Of a stretch of 35,611 nucleotides of DNA, positions 20,489-34,343 are shown one piece after another. Source of the stretch: Burkholderiaceae bacterium (GTDB taxonomy: Bacteria > Pseudomonadota > Gammaproteobacteria > Burkholderiales > Burkholderiaceae_C); the NCBI GenBank assembly GCA_022072045.1, contig JAJVIL010000094.1:1-35611 (forward strand), read 5' to 3'. Numbering within the stretch: position 1 is the first letter of the stretch; each line of letters starts with the position of its first letter. A program made the position numbers and the translations under genes. The notes under the pieces were generated by a model, which searched no databases, was not told where the DNA came from, and saw only the letters and a list, made by a program, of their open reading frames with translations.

Positions 20489-21613
20489 ATGTCTGCAGTC
20501 TCTGCCCACGCGGCTGCCGCGCCCGTCCGCAGGGTCGCGGTGGATCTCGGCGAGCGCAGCTATGACGTCGTCATCGGCTGCGGTCTGCTCGACGAGCCTT
20601 CGGCGTGGCGGTCGCCAGCGTCTGACGCCAGTGCAATGATCGTCAGCAATTCGACGGTCGCTCCGCTGTATCTCGAACGGCTGGCGCGATCGCTGCAGGG
20701 CCGGCACTACCGCGTGCACAGTGTCGAACTGCCCGATGGCGAGCAACACAAGGACTGGTCGACGCTCAACAAGGTGTTCGATGCCCTGCTGGACGCGCGC
20801 TGCGAACGCGCGACCACGTTGTATGCGCTGGGGGGCGGCGTCGTCGGCGACGTCGCGGGCTTCGCGGCCGCCTGCTTCATGCGCGGCGTGCCGTATATCC
20901 AGTTGCCGACGACCCTGCTGGCGCAGGTCGACTCGTCGGTCGGCGGCAAGACCGCCATCAATCATGCGCTGGGCAAGAACATGATCGGTGCCTTCCACCA
21001 GCCGCGGGTGGTGGTGTGCGACCTCGATACCTTGAGCACGCTGCCCGATCGCGAGTTGCGCGCCGGGCTGGCGGAGGTCATCAAGTACGGGCCGATCGCC
21101 GATTGGGCCTTCTTCGAGTGGACCGAACGCCACCTCGACGACCTGCTGGCGCGCGAGCGCCCGGCGTTGTTGCATGCTGTGGGTCGTTCATGCGAGATCA
21201 AGGCCGATATCGTCGCGCGCGACGAGCGCGAGGGCGGCCTGCGCGCGGTGCTGAATTTCGGTCATACGTTCGGCCACGCGATCGAAGCCGGGCTCGGATT
21301 TGGCACCTGGTTGCACGGTGAAGCCGTGGCCGCCGGGATGGTCATGGCGGCGGCGCTGTCTGTCCGGCTGGGCATGCTCGACAGCGAGGCGGCCGCGCGG
21401 CTGACGTCGCTGCTGGCCCGCTGCGGGTTGCCCGTACAGGCTCCGGCCTTGGCGATCGAGCGCTACATCGAGCTGATGCGGCTCGACAAGAAACGGCGCG
21501 ACGGAGAGACCCGCTTCACGTTGCTCGAAGGCCGCGGCCGGGCGGTGATTCACCCTGCCGACGATGCGCTGGTGCGCGAAGTCGTCGCGCAGACGATTCG
21601 ACGCTCGACCTGA
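20489..21613 (+). CDS. aroB: 3-dehydroquinate synthase
   Basis: [70 protein letters not shown]. Confidence 0.97.
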   Translation: MSAVSAHAAAAPVRRVAVDLGERSYDVVIGCGLLDEPSAWRSPASDASAMIVSNSTVAPLYLERLARSLQGRHYRVHSVELPDGEQHKDWSTLNKVFDALLDARCERATTLYALGGGVVGDVAGFAAACFMRGVPYIQLPTTLLAQVDSSVGGKTAINHALGKNMIGAFHQPRVVVCDLDTLSTLPDRELRAGLAEVIKYGPIADWAFFEWTERHLDDLLARERPALLHAVGRSCEIKADIVARDEREGGLRAVLNFGHTFGHAIEAGLGFGTWLHGEAVAAGMVMAAALSVRLGMLDSEAAARLTSLLARCGLPVQAPALAIERYIELMRLDKKRRDGETRFTLLEGRGRAVIHPADDALVREVVAQTIRRST

Positions 21614-21626
21614 TTGCGGTCTCGCC

Positions 21627-22331
21627 GTGGCGCGGCTGACTCGTCTGGCCGTGGCCGGCCACGCGCACTTGGTGCTGCTGCGCGGGCACGGCGCTCAGCC
21701 CGTCTTCCGCGATGATGCCGATCGAGCGGCGTTCCTGGCGGCGTTGCGGACCGCCTGTGTCGTCGAGCGGGTTGCGTTGCATGGCTACGCGCTGTTGCCG
21801 GATCGGGTTTGGTTGCTGGCGACCCCTGGCAACGACGATGCGCTCGGCCGCTGCATGCAGGCACTCGGGCGTCATTTCTCCGTCGCCTTCAATCGTCGAC
21901 ATGGGCGTCGAGGCAGCCTGTGGGACGGACGGTACCGCAGCGCGCTGGTAGAGGCGGGTCCGAGCCTGCTGGAGGCAATGCTGTTCGTCGACCTGGCGCC
22001 GGTGCGCGCAGGGCTCTCGATCGACCCGCCGACCAGCCCCTGGTCGAGCGCCCGCCAGCACGCGGACCAGCACTCAGAGTTTCCGCTCACTGACGCGGCA
22101 GCCTATTGGGCGCTTGGCAATACGCCGTTCGACCGCTGCACCAGCTATCGATCGATGCTCGCCGAGTCGCTGAGTTTGACCTCCATCGAGCGCATCGAAC
22201 GCGCTGTCCTGCGGGGCTGGGCGCTTGGCTCGACGGCCTTCCAGGAGCGAATGGCCAAACAAGTGGCTCGGCCGCTTTCGCCAAGGCCGCGTGGTCGGCC
22301 GCGCAGGGGACCACCGTCGCGAGAGCATTGA
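21627..22331 (+). CDS. REP-associated tyrosine transposase (RAYT, Y1_Tnp family)-like protein with apparently degenerate catalytic motifs
   Basis: VARLTRLAVAGHAHLVLLRGHGAQPVF..., FNRRHGRRGSLWDGRYRSALVE, DLAPVRAGL...SPWSSARQH, YWALGNTPFDRCTSYRSML, GWALGSTAFQERM...RPRGRPRR; family motifs retained but LPDRVWLL and MLFVDLAPVRAGL lack the expected HxH and Tyr. GTG start assumed. Confidence 0.8.
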   Translation: MARLTRLAVAGHAHLVLLRGHGAQPVFRDDADRAAFLAALRTACVVERVALHGYALLPDRVWLLATPGNDDALGRCMQALGRHFSVAFNRRHGRRGSLWDGRYRSALVEAGPSLLEAMLFVDLAPVRAGLSIDPPTSPWSSARQHADQHSEFPLTDAAAYWALGNTPFDRCTSYRSMLAESLSLTSIERIERAVLRGWALGSTAFQERMAKQVARPLSPRPRGRPRRGPPSREH

Positions 22332-22411
22332 TTGCTCGCGTCGCGCGCGGATGGCGAGGGTGCGATTGATATGCCCCCAATTCTCGGAATGCCTAACTGA
22401 TTTCTAACTTT

Positions 22412-22431
22412 AATAGGTGTCTGACCCTATT
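22412..22431. repeat. REP-like imperfect palindrome AATAGGTGTCTGACCCTATT downstream of the RAYT-like ORF
   Basis: AATAGG/CCTATT arms around GTC/GAC; located in an A+T-richer intergenic stretch before gltB. Confidence 0.45.
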
Positions 22432-22493
22432 TGTTTTGATTGTGTGTCTTGTTGCGGTGCAGTAGATTTCCGCGACCGCGATCGGAAGCCCTG

Positions 22494-27233
<4,740 letters not shown>

Positions 27234-27256
27234 CACCAGCCATCCACACGCCTCAG

Positions 27257-27278
27257 GCGGCGCGCTCGGGCGCGCCGC
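27257..27278. other. Intercistronic hairpin between gltB and gltD
   Basis: GCGGCGCGC-TCGG-GCGCGCCGC perfect 9-bp all-GC stem; no T-run follows. Confidence 0.6.
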
Positions 27279-27290
27279 GTTCGTCACATC

Positions 27291-28763
27291 ATGGGCAAGA
27301 TCACCGGGTTCCTCGAATACAAGCGCATCGAAGAGAGTCGCGAGCCCGTGGCGCAGCGGCTCCGGACGTGGCAGGAGTTCGTCGTCGCGCTGACGGCCGA
27401 CCAGGCCGCGGTGCAGGGCGCGCGCTGTATGGACTGCGGCACGCCGTTCTGCAACAGCGGCTGCCCGGTCAACAACATCATTCCGGACTTCAACGACCTC
27501 GTGTACCGCAACGACTGGCGGCGGGCTGCCGAGGTGCTGCACTCGACCAACAACTTCCCGGAGTTCACCGGCCGCGTCTGCCCGGCGCCGTGCGAGGCTG
27601 CCTGCACCCTGAACATCAACGACGACCCGGTGGGAATCAAGTCGATCGAGCATGCGATCGCCGATCGCGCATGGGCCGAGGGCTGGGTCGTGCCGCAGCC
27701 GCCGGCCGTCAAGACCGGCAAGAAGGTGGCCGTCGTCGGCTCCGGCCCGGCCGGACTCGCGGCCGCGCAGCAGCTCGCTCGCGCCGGCCACGACGTCACC
27801 GTGTTCGAGAAGAACAGTTGCATCGGCGGCCTGCTGCGCTACGGCATTCCCGACTTCAAGCTGGAGAAGACGCACATCGACCGGCGCGTCGAGCAGATGC
27901 GCGCCGAAGGGGTGACGTTCCGCACGGGCGTGCTGGTCGGCGCGTGGCCCGAAGGCAGCGCGGTGGCCAACGATGCGACCGAGACGATTGCCGCCGACCG
28001 ACTGACGGCGCAGTTCGACGCCGTGCTGCTCGCCGGCGGCGCCGAGGCGAGCCGCGATCTGCCGGTGCCGGGCCGCGATCTCGAAGGCGTGCACTTCGCG
28101 ATGGAGTTCCTGCCGCAGCAGAACAAGGTGAACGCCGGCGACCGGGTGCGGGGCCAGATCACCGCGCGCGGCAAGCACGTGATCGTCATCGGCGGCGGCG
28201 ACACCGGCAGCGACTGCGTGGGCACGAGCAACCGCCAGGGTGCGGCCAGCGTCACGCAGTTCGAGCTGATGCCGATGCCGCCGGAGCACGAGAACAAGCC
28301 GCTGACGTGGCCTTACTGGCCGATCAAGCTGCGCACCAGTTCGAGCCACGAAGAGGGTTGCCAGCGCGAGTTCGCGATCGCGACCAAGCAATTCGTCGGC
28401 GAGCGCAAGGGCGGGCAGCTCAAGGCACTGAAGACGGTGCAGGTGCAATGGCGCGACGGCAAGATGACCGAGATTCCCGGCACCGAGAAGGACCACCCGG
28501 CCGACCTCGTGCTGCTGGCGATGGGTTTCGTCTCGCCGGTGGCTGCGGTGCTCGAAGCGTTCGAGGTCGATGTCGACGTGCGCGGCAACGCGCGCGCCGG
28601 CACCGACGACGCCACCGGCTACCGCACCAACGTCGACAAGGTGTTCGCCGCCGGCGACATGCGACGCGGCCAGTCGCTGATCGTGTGGGCGATCCGCGAG
28701 GGCCGACAGGCGGCGCGCGCGATCGACGTCTACCTGATGGGTGCGTCTTCGCTGCCGCGCTGA
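27291..28763 (+). CDS. gltD: Glutamate synthase small subunit
   Basis: [70 protein letters not shown]. Confidence 0.97.
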   Translation: MGKITGFLEYKRIEESREPVAQRLRTWQEFVVALTADQAAVQGARCMDCGTPFCNSGCPVNNIIPDFNDLVYRNDWRRAAEVLHSTNNFPEFTGRVCPAPCEAACTLNINDDPVGIKSIEHAIADRAWAEGWVVPQPPAVKTGKKVAVVGSGPAGLAAAQQLARAGHDVTVFEKNSCIGGLLRYGIPDFKLEKTHIDRRVEQMRAEGVTFRTGVLVGAWPEGSAVANDATETIAADRLTAQFDAVLLAGGAEASRDLPVPGRDLEGVHFAMEFLPQQNKVNAGDRVRGQITARGKHVIVIGGGDTGSDCVGTSNRQGAASVTQFELMPMPPEHENKPLTWPYWPIKLRTSSSHEEGCQREFAIATKQFVGERKGGQLKALKTVQVQWRDGKMTEIPGTEKDHPADLVLLAMGFVSPVAAVLEAFEVDVDVRGNARAGTDDATGYRTNVDKVFAAGDMRRGQSLIVWAIREGRQAARAIDVYLMGASSLPR

Positions 28764-28830
28764 CGGCGCACAACACCCCCTTACGTCGCGGCCGGCGCAG
28801 CGGCCAGGCTGCCGCAGCCAGCGTGCGACA

Positions 28831-29697
28831 ATGGCCCGCCCCGTGGCCGTCGTGGCCAGCGCTGTCGGGGCCGCCCCGCCCCACAGCTTGAACTCCGACA
28901 ACCTGATCGAGATCGACCACGTCACGTTCGGCTACGACGCGAGCCGAACGATCCTCAACGACGTGAGCGCGACCTTCGCGCGCGGCAAGGTCACCGCGAT
29001 CCTCGGCGGCTCGGGCTGCGGCAAGACGACGCTGTTGCGGCTGATCGCCGGCGTGCATGCGGCCACCACTGGGCGCGTGATGTTCGACGGCGAGACCGTC
29101 GATGCGGCCGATCGCGAGCAGCTCTATCGCCTGCGCAGGCGCCTGGGCATGCTGTTCCAGTTCGGCGCGCTGTTCACTGACCTCACCGTGTTCGAGAACG
29201 TGGCCTTCCCGCTGCGCGAGCAGACCGGGCTCGCCGAACCGATGATCCGCGACATCGTGCTGATGAAACTCAACGCAGTGGGCCTGCGCGGCGCGGCGCC
29301 GCTGCGCATCAGCGAGGTGTCCGGCGGCATGGCGCGGCGCATCGCGCTGGCGCGCGCGATCGCGCTCGATCCCGAGTTGATCATGTACGACGAGCCGTTC
29401 GCCGGGCTCGACCCGATCTCGATGGGCGTGGCGGCCAACCTGATCCGCAAGCTCAACGACACCACCGGATCGACCTCGCTGGTGGTGTCGCACGACGTGC
29501 AGGAGTGCTTCGCGATCGCCGACTACGCCTACCTGCTGTCGTCGGGCGGCAAAGTGGTCGCGCACGGCAAGCCCGGCGAGTTGCGCGACTCCGACGACGC
29601 CGAAGTGCGGCAGTTCATCCGCGGCGAGCCCGACGGGCCGGTGCGCTTCCACTATCCGGCGCGACCGCTGGCCGAAGATCTGGGCATGGGGGCATGA
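28831..29697 (+). CDS. mlaF: Phospholipid transport ABC ATP-binding protein MlaF
   Basis: LGGSGCGKTTLLRLIAG, LGMLFQFGALFTDLTVFENVAFPLRE, SGGMARRIALARAIALDPELIMYDEPFAGLDPIS. Start uncertain. Confidence 0.93.
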   Translation: MARPVAVVASAVGAAPPHSLNSDNLIEIDHVTFGYDASRTILNDVSATFARGKVTAILGGSGCGKTTLLRLIAGVHAATTGRVMFDGETVDAADREQLYRLRRRLGMLFQFGALFTDLTVFENVAFPLREQTGLAEPMIRDIVLMKLNAVGLRGAAPLRISEVSGGMARRIALARAIALDPELIMYDEPFAGLDPISMGVAANLIRKLNDTTGSTSLVVSHDVQECFAIADYAYLLSSGGKVVAHGKPGELRDSDDAEVRQFIRGEPDGPVRFHYPARPLAEDLGMGA

Positions 29698-30476
29698 CCA
29701 ACCTGCTGCAGGCGCTGGGCGCGCGCACGCTGCGCTGGTTGAACGCGCTCGGCCACGCGGCGGGCTTCTTCGTCGACGTGCTGCGCCACGTGCCGCAGGC
29801 GCTGCGGCGCTTCGGTCTGGTGGTCGCCCAGGTGCACGCGATCGGCAACCGCTCGCTGGTGATCATCCTGGCGTCGGGCCTGGCGGTGGGCTTCGTGCTG
29901 GCGCTGCAGATGTACTACGCGCTGGTCAGGTACGGCGCGGCCGAGTCGCTCGGGCTGGTGGTCAACCTGTCGCTGGTGCGCGAACTCGGCCCGGTGGTCA
30001 CCGCGCTGCTGTTCGCCGGGCGCGCCGGCACCTCGCTGACGGCCGAGATCGGCCTGATGAAGGCGGGCGAACAACTGGCGGCGATGGAGCTGATGGCGAT
30101 CGACCCGCGCGCGCGCGTGCTGGCGCCGCGCTTCCTGGGCGGCATCATCGCGATGCCGATCCTCGCGCTGCTGTTCTCGACCATCGGCATCCTCGGAGCC
30201 TGGGTGGTCGCGGTGCTGCTGATCGGCATCGATGCCGGCAACTTCTGGTCGATCCAGCAATCCGGTGTCGATATCTGGCGCGACGTCGGCAACGGCATCG
30301 TCAAGAGCGCGGTGTTCGGCGTCATCTGCACCTTCGTCGCGCTGTACCAGGGCTACGAGACCAAGGCCACGCCCGAGGGCGTGGCCCATGCCACCACGCG
30401 CACGGTGGTGGTGTCGTCGCTGGCGGTGCTGGGCATGGACTTTGTTCTCACGGCGCTGATGTTCTCGACGCAATGA
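29694..30476 (+). CDS. mlaE: Phospholipid transport permease MlaE
   Basis: MlaE/YrbE family: GLAVGFVLALQMYYALVRYGAAESLGLVVNLSLVRELGPVVTALLFAGRAGTSLTAEIG. Confidence 0.95.
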   Translation: MTNLLQALGARTLRWLNALGHAAGFFVDVLRHVPQALRRFGLVVAQVHAIGNRSLVIILASGLAVGFVLALQMYYALVRYGAAESLGLVVNLSLVRELGPVVTALLFAGRAGTSLTAEIGLMKAGEQLAAMELMAIDPRARVLAPRFLGGIIAMPILALLFSTIGILGAWVVAVLLIGIDAGNFWSIQQSGVDIWRDVGNGIVKSAVFGVICTFVALYQGYETKATPEGVAHATTRTVVVSSLAVLGMDFVLTALMFSTQ

Positions 30477-30498
30477 CGATCGACAGGGGATCGAGGAG

Positions 30499-30996
30499 AT
30501 GAGCAAGAAGGGCATCGAAACGCTGGTCGGGTTGTTCGTGCTGCTGGGCATCCTGGCGCTGGTCTTCCTCGCGCTGAAGGCGGCCAACCTGGCAAGCTTC
30601 GGGCAGCGCGACGGCTACACGCTGCTGGCGCGGTTCGACAACATCGGCGGCCTCAAGGTGCGCGCGCCGGTGCGCAGCGCCGGCGTGGTGGTGGGGCGCG
30701 TCACGTCGATCAAACTCGACCCCAAGACCTATCAGGGGGTGGTGACGATGGAGATCGAGCAGGGCGTGCAGTTCCCGCGCGACAGTTCGGCCAAGATCCT
30801 CACCAGCGGCCTGCTCGGCGACCAGTACATCGGCCTCGAGGCCGGCGGCGACGACAAGAACCTCGCGCCGGGCGACACCATCACGCAGACGCAGTCGGCC
30901 GTGGTGCTCGAGAACCTGATCGGCCGGCTGCTGTTCGACAAGGCTGCCGATGCGGGCTCGTCGGACAAGGCCGCGCCGGCGGGGCCGAAGAAGTGA
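30499..30996 (+). CDS. mlaD: Phospholipid-binding MCE-domain protein MlaD
   Basis: TM then YTLLARFDNIGGLKVRAPVRSAGVVVGRVTSI...DSSAKILTSGLLGDQYIGLEAGG. Confidence 0.95.
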   Translation: MSKKGIETLVGLFVLLGILALVFLALKAANLASFGQRDGYTLLARFDNIGGLKVRAPVRSAGVVVGRVTSIKLDPKTYQGVVTMEIEQGVQFPRDSSAKILTSGLLGDQYIGLEAGGDDKNLAPGDTITQTQSAVVLENLIGRLLFDKAADAGSSDKAAPAGPKK

Positions 30997-31736
30997 GAGC
31001 CCGCCGCGCCTTTGCCGCCTGGTCGATCGCCACCGCCGCGCTGGCGCTCGGCGGTTGCGCCACTGTCGCGGGCGGCACTCCGGGCGACCCGCTCGAAGGC
31101 TTCAATCGCGCGGTGTTCGCCTTCAATGAAAGGCTCGACTCGGCGCTGATCAAGCCGGTGGCCACCGGCTACCAGACCGTGCTTCCGCAGTTCGTGCGCA
31201 ACCGCATCGACAACTTCTTCGACAACTTCCACGACGGCTGGTCGGCGGTCAACCAGTTGTTGCAGGGCAAGCCCTCCGCGGCGCTGGAGATGGGGCTGAA
31301 ATTCGGCGTCAACACTGTGTTCGGCTTCGGCGGGTTCGTCGACGTGGCCGGATCGGCCATCGAGCGCCGCTCGGAGGACTTCGGCCAGACCCTGGGGCGC
31401 TGGGGCATCGGGCCGGGACCCTATCTGGTGCTGCCGCTGCTGGGCCCGAGCACGGTGCGCGACACCGCGGCGCTCGGCCTCGACCTGCGCGCGACCCCCG
31501 AGGCTTTCGTCGATCGTCGACCGGAGCGCTGGGGACTCGTCACGGTGCACTTGATCAGTGCGCGCGCGAGATTGTTGTCGACCACGCGCCTGATCGATGA
31601 GCTCGCGCTCGACAAGTACGCGTTGATTCGCGACGGCTATCTGGCGCGGCGGCGCAGCCTGGTCTACGACGGCAACCCGCCGGAGGATCCCGACCCCGAC
31701 GACAGCGGCCCGACCCAGGCTGCGCCGTCGCAGTGA
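30993..31736 (+). CDS. mlaA: MlaA (VacJ) family lipoprotein
   Basis: Lipobox LALGGCATV; DPLEGFNRAVFAFNERLD, FFDNFHDGWSAVNQLLQGK, GPGPYLVLPLLGPSTVRD. GTG start overlaps mlaD stop. Confidence 0.94.
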   Translation: MRARRAFAAWSIATAALALGGCATVAGGTPGDPLEGFNRAVFAFNERLDSALIKPVATGYQTVLPQFVRNRIDNFFDNFHDGWSAVNQLLQGKPSAALEMGLKFGVNTVFGFGGFVDVAGSAIERRSEDFGQTLGRWGIGPGPYLVLPLLGPSTVRDTAALGLDLRATPEAFVDRRPERWGLVTVHLISARARLLSTTRLIDELALDKYALIRDGYLARRRSLVYDGNPPEDPDPDDSGPTQAAPSQ

Positions 31737-31792
31737 ACCGCGCGCTGCCGGATTGCGTTAAGGTGGCGGCGACAACAAGCGAAGGAAAACAG

Positions 31793-32401
31793 ATGTTTCG
31801 AGCAGCCCTTGTGGGCCTGTCCCTGTGCGCGCTGCAGGCGCTCGCGCTGGCCGACGTGGCGCCCGACGCCTTCGTGCAGAAGCTGTCGAGCGAAGTGATC
31901 GGTGCCGTGAAGAGCGACCAGGCGATCCAGGCGGGCGACGTGGCGCGCATCCGCGCGCTGGTCGACGCCAAGATCGTTCCGCACGTCGACCTGCAGCGCA
32001 TGGTCGTCAAGTCGGTGGGCCCGCAGTGGCGTACCGCCAGCCCCGAGCAGCGCAAGCGGCTGACCGAGGAGTTCAAGACCTACCTGATCAACACCTACTC
32101 GGGTGCGCTGACGCAGGTGAAGGATCAGACCGTCAAGCTGCGGCCGCTGCGCGCCGGGGCCAACGCCAACGAGGTGGTCGTGGGCACCGACGTGGTCGGC
32201 GGCGGCGAGCCGATCCAGCTCGACTATCGGCTCGAGAAGTCCGGCGACACCTGGAAGATCTACGACTTCAACGTGCTCGGGTTGTGGGCCACCGACAGCT
32301 TTCGCAGCCAGTTCGCGCGCGACCTCAGCGCCGGCGGCATCGACGCGCTGATCGATCGCCTGGCCGAGAAGAACAAGGCGATCGCCGGCGGCAAGAGCTG
32401 A
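31793..32401 (+). CDS. mlaC: Periplasmic phospholipid-binding protein MlaC
   Basis: Signal peptide; HVDLQRMVVKSVGPQWRTASPEQRKRLTEEFKTYLINTYSGAL, WKIYDFNVLGLWATDSFRSQFA. Confidence 0.94.
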   Translation: MFRAALVGLSLCALQALALADVAPDAFVQKLSSEVIGAVKSDQAIQAGDVARIRALVDAKIVPHVDLQRMVVKSVGPQWRTASPEQRKRLTEEFKTYLINTYSGALTQVKDQTVKLRPLRAGANANEVVVGTDVVGGGEPIQLDYRLEKSGDTWKIYDFNVLGLWATDSFRSQFARDLSAGGIDALIDRLAEKNKAIAGGKS

Positions 32402-32424
32402 CGGTCTGCACGCCCCGTACGCCG

Positions 32425-32715
32425 ATGCTGGTGCTGCCCGAGGTGCTGACGCTGCGCGAGGCCTCGACCACGCTGAACATGCTCGAGCAGGCCATGCGTG
32501 CCGACGATGCCGCGACGCTGACCATCGACGCCTCGTCGCTGCGCAGTTTCGACACCGCCGCGGTGGCGGTGCTGCTCGAATGCCGCAGGCTCGCACAGGC
32601 CTGGCACAAGGGCTTCGACGTGCGCGGCGCGCCGCTCAAGCTGACCGAACTGGTGCGCATGTACGGCGTCGAATCGCTGCTGGCGTTCGCGGCACCGCCG
32701 CATCCGGCGCGCTAG
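32425..32715 (+). CDS. mlaB: STAS-domain protein MlaB
   Basis: TLTIDASSLRSFDTAAVAVLLECRRLAQAWHKGFDVRGAPLKLTELVRMYGVESLL; follows mlaC. Confidence 0.85.
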   Translation: MLVLPEVLTLREASTTLNMLEQAMRADDAATLTIDASSLRSFDTAAVAVLLECRRLAQAWHKGFDVRGAPLKLTELVRMYGVESLLAFAAPPHPAR

Positions 32716-32778
32716 TGCCGTGAGCCGGAAGACCGTGGCAGTGGGATTCGGCCACTTCGCGGGCTCGGTGGCGCGGCG

Positions 32779-34224
32779 CTACTGCTCCTCGTCCCACACG
32801 CAGCCGTCGCGCGCGATCATCGCGCTGGCCGCCGGTGGCCCCCAGGTACCCGCTGCGTACGGTCTCGGCGGGCTCGCGTCGTCGGCCCACGCCTGCAGCA
32901 CGGGCTCGACCCAGCGCCATGCCTGCTCCTGCTCGTCGCTGCGCACGAACAGATTGAGTCGCCCGGCGATCGCATCGAGCAGCAGCCGCTCGTAAGCACC
33001 GACGCGCTCGGCCGCGAACGCCTTCTCGAAATCGAGGTCGAGGAACACCGGCGCCAGCCAGTCGCCGTGGCCCGACCCCTTGGCGGCCAGCAGGTGCAGC
33101 TCGAGGCCGTCTTCGGGCTGCAGCTTGATCACCAGCTTGTTGGCGCGCGCGCTGCCGGGAAAGATCGGATGCGGCACGGGCCTGAAGTTGACGACGATCT
33201 GCGCATGCCGGGCCGCCAGCCGCTTGCCCGTGCGCAGGAAGAACGGCACGCCCGCCCAGCGCCAGTTCTGCACCTCGGTGCGCAGCGCGACGAAGGTCTC
33301 GGTCGTACTGCCGGCGGGCACCTTGGCCTCGTCGAGGTAGCCGATCGCCGCCTTGCCGTCGACGGTGCCGGCCCGGTACTGGCCGCGCACGACGTCGCGC
33401 GCCACGCTCTCGGGCGTGAAGGCTTTCAGCGATTTCAGCACCTTCAGCTTCTCGTCGCGGATGGCATCGGCGTCGTGGGTCGGCGGCGGTTCCATCGCGA
33501 TCATCGTCAGCAACTGCAGTGCGTGGTTCTGCACCATGTCGCGCAGCGCGCCGGTGCGGTCGTAGAAGTCGCCGCGCGTGCCCACACCGATCGCCTCGGC
33601 CAGCGTGATCTGGATGTTGGCGATGCTCTCGCGGCGCCACAGCGGCTCGAACAGCGCATTGCCGAAGCGCAGCGCCGACAGGTTCTGCACCGACGGCTTG
33701 CCCAGGTAGTGGTCGATTCGCAGCGCCTGATGCTCGCCGAACGCGGCGGCCACCACGCGGTTGATCTCGCGCGCACTGCGGAGGTCGTGGCCGAGCGGCT
33801 TCTCGAGCACGACGCGCACGTGCGGCCCGTTCAGCCCCGCCGCACCGAGCTGCGCGCACACCAGCGGGAACAGGTGCGGGCTGGTCGCCAGGTACATCAC
33901 CACCGTCTGCGTGCCACGTTCGCCGAGCCACTGCTTCAGGCCGACGTAGTCGGCCGGCTGCGACAGATCCATGCGCCGGTAGTGCAGCAGCGCGGCGAAG
34001 CGCTCGAACTCCTCGTTGCTCGGGCGCTTGGCGCTTTCGACCTCGCCGAAGCGCGCCTGGATCAGTGCGCGGTAGTCGTCGTCGCTGCGCGCGTCGCGCG
34101 CCACCGCGAGGATGCGCCCGTGGGCCGGCAGCTTGCCGTGCCGAAACGCCTGGAACAGCGCGGGCATCAGCTTGCGCCACGCCAGGTCGCCGGTGCCGCC
34201 GAACAGGACGAGGTCGAACGACAT
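32779..34224 (-). CDS. zwf: Glucose-6-phosphate 1-dehydrogenase
   Basis: FDLVLFGGTGDLAWRKLMPALF, RIDHYLGKPSVQNLSALRFGNALFEPLWRRESIANIQITLAE, YRAGTVDGKAAIGYLDE. Start at internal Met. Confidence 0.96.
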   Translation of the reverse strand: MSFDLVLFGGTGDLAWRKLMPALFQAFRHGKLPAHGRILAVARDARSDDDYRALIQARFGEVESAKRPSNEEFERFAALLHYRRMDLSQPADYVGLKQWLGERGTQTVVMYLATSPHLFPLVCAQLGAAGLNGPHVRVVLEKPLGHDLRSAREINRVVAAAFGEHQALRIDHYLGKPSVQNLSALRFGNALFEPLWRRESIANIQITLAEAIGVGTRGDFYDRTGALRDMVQNHALQLLTMIAMEPPPTHDADAIRDEKLKVLKSLKAFTPESVARDVVRGQYRAGTVDGKAAIGYLDEAKVPAGSTTETFVALRTEVQNWRWAGVPFFLRTGKRLAARHAQIVVNFRPVPHPIFPGSARANKLVIKLQPEDGLELHLLAAKGSGHGDWLAPVFLDLDFEKAFAAERVGAYERLLLDAIAGRLNLFVRSDEQEQAWRWVEPVLQAWADDASPPRPYAAGTWGPPAASAMIARDGCVWDEEQ

Positions 34225-34343
34225 ACGCCGATTGTGCACGGCGGCAACGCCGCGGGCGCCCACCGGGTTTGTCCGAGCGCCGCAGCGGGCGGGCCGCGGC
34301 CGCGCGCGGCTACCATCGTTGCACCGAAGTCAGGAGCCGATCC

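Noticed and set aside
30993-32715. mlaA inside the mla operon as an unusual arrangement
   Set aside because: mlaFED-mlaA-mlaC-mlaB is, to my knowledge, a common arrangement in betaproteobacteria; not novel.
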